64,000 bases of DNA from QHXW01 sp035297145 (GTDB lineage Bacteria; Acidobacteriota; Terriglobia; Bryobacterales; Bryobacteraceae), in contig DATGZN010000073.1 of the NCBI GenBank assembly GCA_035297145.1, positions 1 through 64,000 of the forward strand, written 5' to 3'. The translations under genes and the position numbers were made by a program. Below are positions 17,198 through 24,783 of this stretch, in pieces (the first letter of the stretch is position 1; every line of letters begins with the position of its first letter). The notes beneath the pieces were generated by a model that was not told where the DNA came from, did no database searches, and saw only the letters and a list, made by a program, of their open reading frames with translations.

Positions 17198-18476
17198 ATC
17201 CGCCATCATCATTGGTCTTGCCGCGCAGATCGCGCTCGGCCAGACGCCGCAGAAACTCACGCTTAAAGACGCTGAAGCGCTGGCGCTCAAGAATCATCCG
17301 CAGATTCTGGCCGCCGAGAACGAAGTCGGGTTCGCCAACCAGCAGATCGTCGAAAACCGCTCGGCTTACTATCCCACGGCCGATCTGGATTTCACGGGTT
17401 CTGTCGCCAACCATGGCTCACGGATCGGCGCCGGCTATCTTACCGACTCGCGTTTGTTCAACCGCTATGGCAATGGCATCACCGTCTCGCAGCTCATTAC
17501 CGATTCAGGCCGCACTCCAAACCTGGTGGCCAGCGCCCGTCTTGGCGCTCAAGCCAGCAGCCAGACATACCAGGCAACGCGCTACAACGTGTTGCTGCAG
17601 GTAGACCGCGCATACTACGATGCACTGCACGCGCAGGCCGTGGTGAAAGTCGCGGAGGAAACGGTGGCCGCGCGCCAGCTTCTGTATGACCAGGTAAGCG
17701 CACTGGCTAAAAACAAGCTCAAGTCGGATCTGGATGCCAGCTTCGCTGACGTGAATGTCGCGGAGGCGAAGCTGCTTCTGTTGCGCGCCCAGGACGCCTT
17801 GCAGGGAGCCGATGCGGAACTCTCGCGCGCCATTGGTTCCGATCAGGCGTTCAACTATCAGCTCATAGATGAGCCTCTGCCGCCCAGCCCCGCGGCTAAG
17901 GCTGACGACCTGGTAGCCCAAGCCGTGAGCAACCGCCCGGAACTGGCCAGCCTGCGGTTATCCCGCGATTCGGCGAACAAGTTTGCGGATGCGGAGAAAG
18001 ATCTCTCGCGGCCGACCGTCAGCCTTGTGGGCGTAGGCGGTGAAATCCCCTATATCGCTCAACTCACCAGCCAAGAGATCCCTAGCGTGTACGGCGCCGC
18101 GGCCGTGAATGTGCAGATTCCCGTGTTCAACGGACATCTGTTTTCCGCGCGGCGCGAAGCGGCGCGCTACCGCGCCCTCGAGGCGGATCAGAACCTGCGC
18201 AACGAACAGGAGCGCATTGCGCGGGATGTGCGGGTGGCCTGGGCCAGCGCCACTACCGCATTTCAGCGGATCGATGTTACCGCGCAGTTTCTGCGCCAGG
18301 CGAGTCTCGGGATGGAGCTGGCGCAGGGGCGGTACCAGCTCGGCCTCTCGTCCATCGTCGAGCTGACACAAGCCCAGTTGAGCCTCACACAGGCGGAAAT
18401 CGAAAATCTGAGCGCGAAGTACGACTATCAGAGCGAGTATTCCGTGCTCCAGTACGCGCTCGGATTGCTCCGGTGA
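17190..18476 (+). CDS. TolC-family outer-membrane channel of the RND system
   Basis: The 428-residue protein begins MRKSAIIIGLAAQIALGQ, a signal peptide. It continues with the two tandem OEP halves of TolC-like proteins: LTLKDAEALALKNHPQILAAENE near residue 30, coiled helices rich in Ala/Gln, and the second half around ALEADQNLRNEQERIARDVR with the terminal LGLSSIVELTQAQLSLTQAE segment. It completes the adaptor-pump-channel set. The ATG at 17190 has GGAGGAG five bases upstream and overlaps the pump gene by eight bases. Its TGA overlaps the GTG of the next gene (GTGA), indicating translational coupling. Confidence 0.92.
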   Translation: MRKSAIIIGLAAQIALGQTPQKLTLKDAEALALKNHPQILAAENEVGFANQQIVENRSAYYPTADLDFTGSVANHGSRIGAGYLTDSRLFNRYGNGITVSQLITDSGRTPNLVASARLGAQASSQTYQATRYNVLLQVDRAYYDALHAQAVVKVAEETVAARQLLYDQVSALAKNKLKSDLDASFADVNVAEAKLLLLRAQDALQGADAELSRAIGSDQAFNYQLIDEPLPPSPAAKADDLVAQAVSNRPELASLRLSRDSANKFADAEKDLSRPTVSLVGVGGEIPYIAQLTSQEIPSVYGAAAVNVQIPVFNGHLFSARREAARYRALEADQNLRNEQERIARDVRVAWASATTAFQRIDVTAQFLRQASLGMELAQGRYQLGLSSIVELTQAQLSLTQAEIENLSAKYDYQSEYSVLQYALGLLR

Positions 18477-18985
18477 GCGGCTCCGCGGCCATCTTTCGTG
18501 AGGAGCAGAAGTTTCGCCTGATGCGGCAGCGCATGTTGCTCGCCATTCCACCCGTTGGGATGACGCTTCTCGTCATCTGGCAAGTGATTCTGGGCCATCC
18601 CTGGGGGAGACAGCCGATGTCGAACAAGAGCGTGATCGGCTGGACGATTTTTCTTTGGCTGGTTTACCTGCGGCTGGTAACCGTCCGTTTGGTGACGGAA
18701 GTCCGGGCGGGCGAACTGGCGGTTGCCATGCGGGGCCTCTGGCGCGCGCGCCGCATTCCGCTCAGCGAGATCAAGTCCGCCAAAACCGTTAACTACGATC
18801 CCGCACGCGACTACGGCGGCTCTGGGATCCGCACCACGCGGAGTGGCACAGCCTATATCGCTGGCGGCGACCGCGGCGTGCGCCTGGAACTGTCCAAGGG
18901 CGGCACCGTGCTGATCGGCTCGGAACGCCCGGAGGAATTGGTATCGGCAATCAAGGGCTATGCAACGAGAGTCTCATCGGCTTAG
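18473..18985 (+). CDS. Two-helix membrane protein with PH-like domain (DUF6141-like), coupled to TolC gene
   Basis: The 170-residue protein starts with a GTG that overlaps the TolC stop codon (GTGA). After FREEQKFRLMRQRM come two membrane helices (about residues 25-45 and 55-75). A soluble domain of about 90 residues follows with VTEVRAGELAVAMRGLWRARRIPLSEIKSAK and DRGVRLELSKGGTVLIGSERPEELVSAI, the strand pattern of bacterial PH-like domains in two-helix membrane proteins. Function of that family is unknown. Its coupling to an efflux operon on one side and a sensor kinase on the other suggests a membrane accessory or sensory role; that is inference. Confidence 0.7.
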   Translation: MSGSAAIFREEQKFRLMRQRMLLAIPPVGMTLLVIWQVILGHPWGRQPMSNKSVIGWTIFLWLVYLRLVTVRLVTEVRAGELAVAMRGLWRARRIPLSEIKSAKTVNYDPARDYGGSGIRTTRSGTAYIAGGDRGVRLELSKGGTVLIGSERPEELVSAIKGYATRVSSA

Positions 18986-19022
18986 CGCGCGCGCGCTACC
19001 ATGGCATCAGGCACCTTCGCCC

Positions 19023-20453
19023 ATGCGATCCGGCAGGAACGACTCCGCGCAGCAGCCCGGCAAACCAGGCCGAGCCATCGCACTCTCCGGCCGCCTGGTC
19101 CTGCTGGTGGGATTCGGGGGACTGCTGCTCCTCATGAGTTTCGCCGGATTCGACAGCATCCAGACGCTCGGCCAGATCCAGAAAAGTAGTAACAGTATTC
19201 GCGAGGAGTTCCTCGCACGAGCGCGGGTGCTGGAGCAGATCCGGTCGGATTTTCACGTTTCGGGCACCTACGTCCGGGACTACTTACTCGAGCCCGATAA
19301 CCAGAAGGCGGAAGGCTACCGGCTAAGTCTTTTGCAAACCCGAAGCGACATGGACTCCGAGTTAGCCCGGTACAGAAGTCTGGTCAGCAAGCCGGAGCTG
19401 GGCCCGTTTCATAGCTTGACGCAAGAACTCGCCGATTATTGGAAAGTGCTGGATCCCGTGCTGCATTGGACCGCCACCGAGAGGCGCAACGGTGGCTACG
19501 CATTCTTGCGCGACGAAGTCTCCCCTCGCCGTACGGCGATGCTTCACATTGCCGATCAGATCACCGGCATCAACGAGTCCCAGTTGAATTCCGGAAGAGA
19601 AAAAGTTGTCGAAACCTTTTCACGCTTCCGCCAGCGGCTGGTGATCACCATCGGATTGACCGTAGGCGTGGGCCTTCTGCTGGCCGCTTTCAGTATGGGC
19701 AAGATCCTGAACCTCGAAGCGGAGAGCGCGGCGCGCTATCAGGAGATTGCCACGGCCCGCGCGGAGCTGAAACAGCTTTCCGCTCGCCTGGTTGAGGCAC
19801 AGGAAAATGAGCGCCGCTCGATTTCGCGCGAATTGCACGATGCCGTCGGCCAGACGCTCACGGGCATTCGCGTGGAGCTGGCCAATCTCTCACGAAAGAT
19901 CCGCAATCAACAAATGGAAGGCCTGGAGACTCAGGTAGACGAAATCAAAGAGATGCTCGACGACTCAGTTGGCGTTGTACGCAACATGGCGCTGCTCCTG
20001 CGACCCTCGATGCTGGATGACCTGGGCCTCGTGCCCGCGCTCCAGTGGCAGGCGCGCGAAGTATCGAAAAGGGCGGGGGTGCGGGTGAAAGTGGCCGCGG
20101 AAGGAGTTTCCGAGGATCTGCCGGAGGAGCACAAGACCTGCATCTTCCGGGTAGTGCAAGAGGCCTTGCATAACTGTGTGCAGCACTCCGAAGCCAGGAT
20201 GGTCCGGGTGACGGTGCGGCAGGACCCGGACCGCCTCTGGCTCGCCATCCAAGACGACGGCAAAGGGTTCGACACTCAACTGGAGCGTGGAATGGGGCTG
20301 CTGGGCATCCAGGAACGAGTCAGCCATCTAGGAGGCACATTCTCGGTTGAGTCGCAGCCAGGAAACGGCGCGATCATTGGCATCGTTCTGCCACTGGCGA
20401 AACCGGTTGAGAACCAGCACTCACATGAACGTCATCCGAATTCTGTTAGCTGA
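19023..20453 (+). CDS. NarL-type sensor histidine kinase
   Basis: The 476-residue membrane kinase has TM1 at about 28-48 (LVLLVGFGGLLLLMSFAG), an extracytoplasmic helical sensor of about 150 residues resembling CHASE3/four-helix-bundle domains (with YVRDYLLEPDNQK), and TM2 at about 205-225. A short helical linker, a HisKA_3 dimerisation domain with the phospho-accepting His at about residue 272 (ISRELHDAVGQTLTGIRVEL) and a HATPase domain (N-box FRVVQEALHNCVQHS, G-box DDGKGFD and GMGLLGIQERV) complete it. It should phosphorylate the adjacent NarL/FixJ response regulator. The frame is also open to an ATG at 18960 that overlaps the previous gene by 26 bases, so a longer form is possible. It overlaps the regulator gene by 29 bases. 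Confidence 0.92.
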   Translation: MRSGRNDSAQQPGKPGRAIALSGRLVLLVGFGGLLLLMSFAGFDSIQTLGQIQKSSNSIREEFLARARVLEQIRSDFHVSGTYVRDYLLEPDNQKAEGYRLSLLQTRSDMDSELARYRSLVSKPELGPFHSLTQELADYWKVLDPVLHWTATERRNGGYAFLRDEVSPRRTAMLHIADQITGINESQLNSGREKVVETFSRFRQRLVITIGLTVGVGLLLAAFSMGKILNLEAESAARYQEIATARAELKQLSARLVEAQENERRSISRELHDAVGQTLTGIRVELANLSRKIRNQQMEGLETQVDEIKEMLDDSVGVVRNMALLLRPSMLDDLGLVPALQWQAREVSKRAGVRVKVAAEGVSEDLPEEHKTCIFRVVQEALHNCVQHSEARMVRVTVRQDPDRLWLAIQDDGKGFDTQLERGMGLLGIQERVSHLGGTFSVESQPGNGAIIGIVLPLAKPVENQHSHERHPNSVS

Positions 20454-21075
20454 TGACCATACGGTCGTTCGCAAAGGCCTTCGCCTGCTCCTGGAGAGCC
20501 ATCCGGGATTCAAGGTGATCGCCGAGGCCGCCAACGGGCGGGAAGCCGTTGCTCTAGCGGAGGCGCACACGCCCGATGTTGTGGTCTTGGATGTGGCCAT
20601 GCCCCTGCTCAACGGAATTGAAGCTGCGCGCCAAGTGTCCGCCAAGCTCCCGCAAACTGCCATCGTTTTCCTCAGCATGCATTCCGACGAAGGGTACGTG
20701 CTGAAAGCCTTGAAGTCAGGCGCGAAGGCGTATCTGTTGAAGGACTCGGCCGAGGACGATCTCATCAACGCCATCAAAGCCGTCACCGAAGGAAAAGCGT
20801 TCTTCAGTCCCGCCATCAGCAAGATGCTGGTAGAAGATTACATGCGGCAGATGCGTGAGCGCGAAGTTGAGGATAGCTACGAACTCCTGACCACGCGTGA
20901 ACGCGAAATCCTGCAGTTGTTCGCCGAAGGAAAGTCAGTCAAAGAGGTGGCAACTCTTTTGGACTTGAGCCTCTACACAGTGGAGACTCACCGCAGCAAC
21001 ATTTTTCAAAAACTCGATCTTCACAGCGTGGCGGAATTGATCCTCTACGCCGTGCGCAAGGGAGTCATTTCCTGA
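20425..21075 (+). CDS. NarL/FixJ-family response regulator
   Basis: The 216-residue protein has an N-terminal receiver domain (acidic pair Asp10-Asp11 in LLADDHTVVRKG, phospho-acceptor Asp56 in DVVVLDVAMPLLNG, Lys in KAYLLKDSAED). A C-terminal LuxR-type helix-turn-helix follows at about 150-212 (LTTREREILQLFAEGKSVKEVATLL and VETHRSNIFQKL). It is the cognate regulator of the overlapping histidine kinase. Given the layout it may control the efflux genes upstream or the membrane genes downstream; no binding site is identifiable. The ATG at 20425 opens the receiver domain directly; the frame extends upstream only inside the kinase gene. Confidence 0.93.
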   Translation: MNVIRILLADDHTVVRKGLRLLLESHPGFKVIAEAANGREAVALAEAHTPDVVVLDVAMPLLNGIEAARQVSAKLPQTAIVFLSMHSDEGYVLKALKSGAKAYLLKDSAEDDLINAIKAVTEGKAFFSPAISKMLVEDYMRQMREREVEDSYELLTTREREILQLFAEGKSVKEVATLLDLSLYTVETHRSNIFQKLDLHSVAELILYAVRKGVIS

Positions 21076-21110
21076 CCGTGTAGGCGACTCGGATACCATA
21101 GTATCCGGGC

Positions 21111-21881
21111 ATGGCCGCCTTCCACTTGTCCAAATGGTATCTGGACTGTGTCACTGACTCGGGTGACACTTCCATCGTCTATACCGGGACGGCCGATTGG
21201 GGGCCAAGCCGCCTTCACTACTCAAGCCTTCTCGAGAACACAGCCGGGTCAGTGAGCTCCAGGCACTCACTGCGCGCGCAAACCGAACCCATCATCGATC
21301 AGTGTTCCCTTCGCTGGCACTCTAAGGCGCTCAAGATCGACAGTGAGTGGAAGGCAGACTCCGGGGAGATCCGTGAAACGATTTTCGCTTCCGATGCTGG
21401 TTCCGTAGAATGGCACTGCCTCATGCCGCGGGCCAAAGCTCACATTCGCAACCGCTGCGGACTCGGTTACGCGGAACATATCAGTATGAGCATCGCTCCG
21501 TGGAAGCTGCCGATTCGAACTCTGCGCTGGGGCCGGTTTGCGGCAGATTCCGACTCGATCGTTTGGATCGACTGGCTGGGCGATTTCACGCGCCGCCTGG
21601 TCTATTGGAATGGCCAAACCGCTGCAACTGCACTGCTCGAGGACGGCGTAATCGAATTTCGCGATGGGGCACGCCTTCTGATGGACCGCTCGCTCGTCCT
21701 GCGTGAGGGCCCCCTCGGCTCCACCGTGCTATCTGCGGTCCCAGGATTTCACGACACCTTTCCAGCGCGCTTGCTTCGCGTGAACGAATGCAAGTGGCGA
21801 AGCCGCGCGCGGCTCGATCGCCCGGGAGCTTCACCGGTTGAAGCATGGGCCATCCACGAGAGAGTGGATTGGCCCGCATGA
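21111..21881 (+). CDS. Conserved-looking protein of unknown function, coupled to the membrane fusion gene
   Basis: I do not recognise this 256-residue soluble protein with certainty. It has no signal peptide or membrane segment and is rich in Trp, Arg and Ser. The opening HLSKWYLDCVTDSGDTSIVYTG and later repeated strand-turn-strand patterns (RTLRWGRFAADSDSIVWIDW, EFRDGARLLMDRSLVLREG) predict an all-beta fold. The W-Y-D start is reminiscent of the lipocalin-like CrtC/AttH hydratase family. That assignment is weak. Its stop codon overlaps the next start (ATGA), so it is made together with the isoprenylcysteine-methyltransferase/PAP2/Lgt fusion. An isoprenoid- or lipid-related role is therefore an inference. 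It follows the response regulator by 35 bases. Confidence 0.7.
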   Translation: MAAFHLSKWYLDCVTDSGDTSIVYTGTADWGPSRLHYSSLLENTAGSVSSRHSLRAQTEPIIDQCSLRWHSKALKIDSEWKADSGEIRETIFASDAGSVEWHCLMPRAKAHIRNRCGLGYAEHISMSIAPWKLPIRTLRWGRFAADSDSIVWIDWLGDFTRRLVYWNGQTAATALLEDGVIEFRDGARLLMDRSLVLREGPLGSTVLSAVPGFHDTFPARLLRVNECKWRSRARLDRPGASPVEAWAIHERVDWPA

Positions 21882-23746
21882 CCCTTGGGAAAATCCTCTA
21901 CGGCGCCCTGTTTGTCGTGGTGCTGCCGGTTCTGCTGATCCTGTGGGCCGCGGGCGCCGGGCCTAACGTCTCGTTACCAGCCCACAGCAATTCCGTTCTT
22001 GGATCTGCATTCGTGGCTTTTGGCCTCGTGCTGATGTATGCCGCCGTACGAGACCTACGTATCCTCGGCGGCGGCCTTCCCATGAACCTCTACCCTCCCC
22101 CGAAACTCGTTTCCGGCGGGACCTTTCGTTGGATTCCCCATCCTATATATACGGGCTTCGTAGCCCTATGCCTGGGTGTGTCGGCCATCGCAGGATCTGC
22201 CGCCGGCCTCTGGCTGGTTACTCCCACCATGGCTCTGGCGTGCGCTGCCATGGTGCTCGGCTATGAACATCTGGATTTGAAACAGCGCTTCGCGGATACG
22301 CTGCACGTGCTGCCTGCCGACGAGGCAACGCCCCCGTCGGTGACCGAGCGCGTTCGATTCTACTTCGTCGTTCTCATCCCCTGGCTGGCGCTCTACACAT
22401 TCACCGCCCAAATGGGTCTCCACGGCACAGCGTTTCGCCTTGGATTCGAAGACCGTTTGCGCATCTATCCGTGGACAACGTTCATTTATGAGAGCTCGTA
22501 CATCACTGCCTGTCTGGCGTCGTGGAGCGTTCGGTCGCGACGTGACCTGCGCCAGCTCACGATCTCATCCTGGGTGGCAATGGCGGTCATCTTCCCTTTT
22601 TACTGGATCGTCCCGTCGAGTGCTCCCCGCCCCGCGATGCCAAACGATAGCTGGATTGCCCGCGTGCTCGATCTGGAGCGCCATACTTATCCGCCGGCGG
22701 CCGCGTTTCCTTCCTTTCACACTCTCTGGGCGATCTTCGTCGGGCGTGTCTACCGGCCGCGCTGGCTGGGGGTCGCCTACGCCGCCGCCATCGCTGTAAG
22801 CTGCATCACAACGGGCATGCACTACATTCCTGACGTAATCGCCGCCTTCGCAATTGCGCCGCTCCTTCTCTATCCGCAGGCCGCTTGGAAATGGTTGCTC
22901 AGGCAGACAGAACGCATGGCGAACTCCTGGCGAGAGTGGCGCTTTGGATCCGTCCGCATTGTGAACCACGGCCTCTACGCCGCCGCTGCGGCCTTCATTC
23001 AGGTCGCGATCGTCACCGCCGCCCTCGGTCCCGGACATGAATGGAAGGCGCTCATCACGTCGATGGCAGGCCTTCTCGGCGCCGGGCTGTGGGCACAGTG
23101 GATTGAAGGCTCCTCAGTTCTACGCCGTCCCTTCGGCTTCTACGGCGGCCTGATTGGCGTCGGTCTGGCCTGTCTTTTTTTTGAAGAACGATGGATCCTG
23201 CTTGGTGCGCACTGTTTCGGCGCACCTTGGATGCAGGCGATCGGGCGCCTGCGTTGCCTGGTAAACGGCTGCTGCCATGGCGCGTCCGCTCCGCTCGCGA
23301 CCGGCATCCGTGTGACGCATGAACGCTCTCGTGTCACGCGTCTCGCGAAACTTGCCGGCGTCGCAGTTTATCCAACGCAACTTTATTCGATCTTGAGCAA
23401 TATTTTCCTCGGCCTTGTGCTCTTGCGTCTCTGGTCGTCGGGCTGCGCTTTGTCGCTTGTCTGCGGTGTGTATGCAATCGGGAACGGACTCGCGCGCTTC
23501 GTCGAGGAAGCATATCGAGGCGAACCGCAAACCTCGACCGTTTGGGGCCTGCACCTCTATCAGTGGCTTGCGGTTGGAACCGTGATCACCGGAGCACTAC
23601 TCACCACGATGCGTTCCCACGGAGCGCCGGCCCTGATGCCTTCCGCCCAAGGTGCGCTTTGCGCGTTGGCGTTCGCCGTCGTCTCCGGAGCCGCTTTGGG
23701 TATCGACTTTCCCGAAACCAACCGGCCTCTGGCACGCCTGACGTAG
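21878..23746 (+). CDS. Three-domain membrane fusion: ICMT-like methyltransferase + AUR1-type PAP2 + Lgt domain
   Basis: The 622-residue polytopic protein appears to join three lipid enzymes. Residues 1-150 match the ICMT/PEMT methyltransferase pattern: GGTFRWIPHPIYTGFV (the R..HP.Y.G box) and then YEHLDLKQRFADTL (the E..L...F box). Residues about 155-350 are a PAP2 domain of the AUR1/inositolphosphotransferase kind, with FPSFHTLWAIF and ITTGMHYIPDVIAAFAI giving the two His and the Asp; the classical K-x6-RP box is absent. Residues about 370-605 resemble prolipoprotein diacylglyceryl transferase: FYGGLIGV, IGRLRCLVNGCCHG, VYPTQLYSIL and GNGLARFVEEAYRG. Each is integral to the membrane and acts on lipid head groups or lipid-modified thiols. 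The ATG at 21878 overlaps the preceding stop (ATGA). Whether all three sites are active is unknown. Confidence 0.85.
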   Translation: MTLGKILYGALFVVVLPVLLILWAAGAGPNVSLPAHSNSVLGSAFVAFGLVLMYAAVRDLRILGGGLPMNLYPPPKLVSGGTFRWIPHPIYTGFVALCLGVSAIAGSAAGLWLVTPTMALACAAMVLGYEHLDLKQRFADTLHVLPADEATPPSVTERVRFYFVVLIPWLALYTFTAQMGLHGTAFRLGFEDRLRIYPWTTFIYESSYITACLASWSVRSRRDLRQLTISSWVAMAVIFPFYWIVPSSAPRPAMPNDSWIARVLDLERHTYPPAAAFPSFHTLWAIFVGRVYRPRWLGVAYAAAIAVSCITTGMHYIPDVIAAFAIAPLLLYPQAAWKWLLRQTERMANSWREWRFGSVRIVNHGLYAAAAAFIQVAIVTAALGPGHEWKALITSMAGLLGAGLWAQWIEGSSVLRRPFGFYGGLIGVGLACLFFEERWILLGAHCFGAPWMQAIGRLRCLVNGCCHGASAPLATGIRVTHERSRVTRLAKLAGVAVYPTQLYSILSNIFLGLVLLRLWSSGCALSLVCGVYAIGNGLARFVEEAYRGEPQTSTVWGLHLYQWLAVGTVITGALLTTMRSHGAPALMPSAQGALCALAFAVVSGAALGIDFPETNRPLARLT

Positions 23747-23773
23747 CCGCCGGTATTGTTATCCTGGCAGAGC

Positions 23774-24058
23774 ATGACGGAGAAGAGACTATACATGGTT
23801 GTGGAACATTTCAAGAACCACGATCCCGTGCCCGCGTATCGCCGGTTTCGCGAGAGCGGCCGCATGCAGCTTGATGGGCTTGTGTACGTATCGAGCTGGA
23901 TCGATGACAAGTTCGAGCGTTGCTATTAGTTGATGGAAACGCACGACCGCGCGCTGATCGATCAATGGATGGCGAAATGGAATGACCTCATGGATTTCGA
24001 GGTATACCCGGTAATCACTTCAAAAGAGGCCGTGGAAAAGATCGCCCCGCGATTGTAA
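23774..24058 (+). pseudogene. DUF3303-family gene interrupted by one in-frame amber codon
   Basis: Reading from ATG 23774 gives 51 residues beginning MTEKRLYMVVEHFKN, then TAG at 23927-23929. The same frame continues without further interruption for 42 residues to TAA at 24056. Joined, the two parts match the small DUF3303 family over its full length of about 90 residues: LYMVVEHFKNHDPVPAYRRF, GLVYVSSWIDDKFERCY, then LMETHDRALIDQWMAKW and VYPVITSKEAV. The residue at the stop is Gln in the family as I know it, so a single C-to-T change (CAG to TAG) explains it. It could be a recent pseudogene, a sequencing error or, less likely, a suppressed codon. It lies 27 bases after the fusion gene on the same strand. 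Confidence 0.75.
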
Positions 24059-24082
24059 GCGCCCCCCGCCCGGCCGATGCGT

Positions 24083-24466
24083 TCACATCGAGTGGAACTG
24101 GATTTCGATTTGCACCCTCACTGCAACGGGCTTGCCGTTTTTCTTGCCCGGCTGGAAAAGCCACTGATTCACCGCGTCAACCGCCGCGGCGTCGATTTCC
24201 TTATCCAGACTGCGGACCACGTGAGTCTTTTTCGGGTCGCCGCGTGAGCTTACGATCGTCTCGATCAGCACGGAACCGTGAATCCGGACGCCCCGCGAGC
24301 CGGGAGAATACTGCGGGTTGACCTGCTTGGTTACGCGTGGCGGCGTAACGTCATCCGTCAGCGTATACACCGGTTCATCATCCCCACCTTTATCGCCCTT
24401 GGAATCATCCGGGCGCCCGGCGGCGAAAACAACCACAGAGGTGGCCAGCAGCAATCCAAGCCACAT
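24083..24466 (-). CDS. TonB C-terminal-domain protein
   Basis: The short 127-residue protein has an N-terminal hydrophobic anchor or signal (MWLGLLLATSVVVFAAG), a charged Gly/Asp/Lys linker and a TonB_C-type domain. In that domain VTKQVNPQYSPGSRGVRIHG and GSVLIETIVSSRGDPKKTHVVRS are followed by AAVDAVNQWLFQPGKKNGKPV and VRVQIEIQF. Such short TonB-family proteins are common in Acidobacteriota and may act outside classical ExbB/ExbD energisation; no exbBD is nearby. The frame is open up to 24613, but the extra 49 residues have no export signal, so the internal ATG is preferred. Confidence 0.8.
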   Translation of the reverse strand: MWLGLLLATSVVVFAAGRPDDSKGDKGGDDEPVYTLTDDVTPPRVTKQVNPQYSPGSRGVRIHGSVLIETIVSSRGDPKKTHVVRSLDKEIDAAAVDAVNQWLFQPGKKNGKPVAVRVQIEIQFHSM

Positions 24467-24783
24467 ACCTTTGCAACGGGCGCGGATGCCGGTTCCTCCT
24501 GGGATACGGTAAGACGTGAACCTTCCCGCAATGGTTACTTGAATTTCGAGGTCGCGGCCCGCCGGAATCACCGCGAAAGTCAACCGAGCGGCGCCCGGAG
24601 GAAGCGGTATCACTGCCCTTCCACCCGGGCATAACCCGGATCAAAACGGCGTCCAACGTTAGCTCCCGCGCCACCCCTTTTCCACCGGGGCCGGTCGCAG
24701 ATCGCCCGCGTATTCGCTACCATCGTTTGGAGGTTCCCCAGGGTAATTCCAGCCATCCCCCGTCCGGATGGAGAAGAGTACAG
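24467..24783. other. Divergent intergenic region
   Basis: These 317 bases separate the TonB-domain gene (minus) from the permease gene (plus) and should hold both promoters. The TonB frame remains open through part of it. I see no convincing -35/-10 pair or repeat. Confidence 0.3.
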
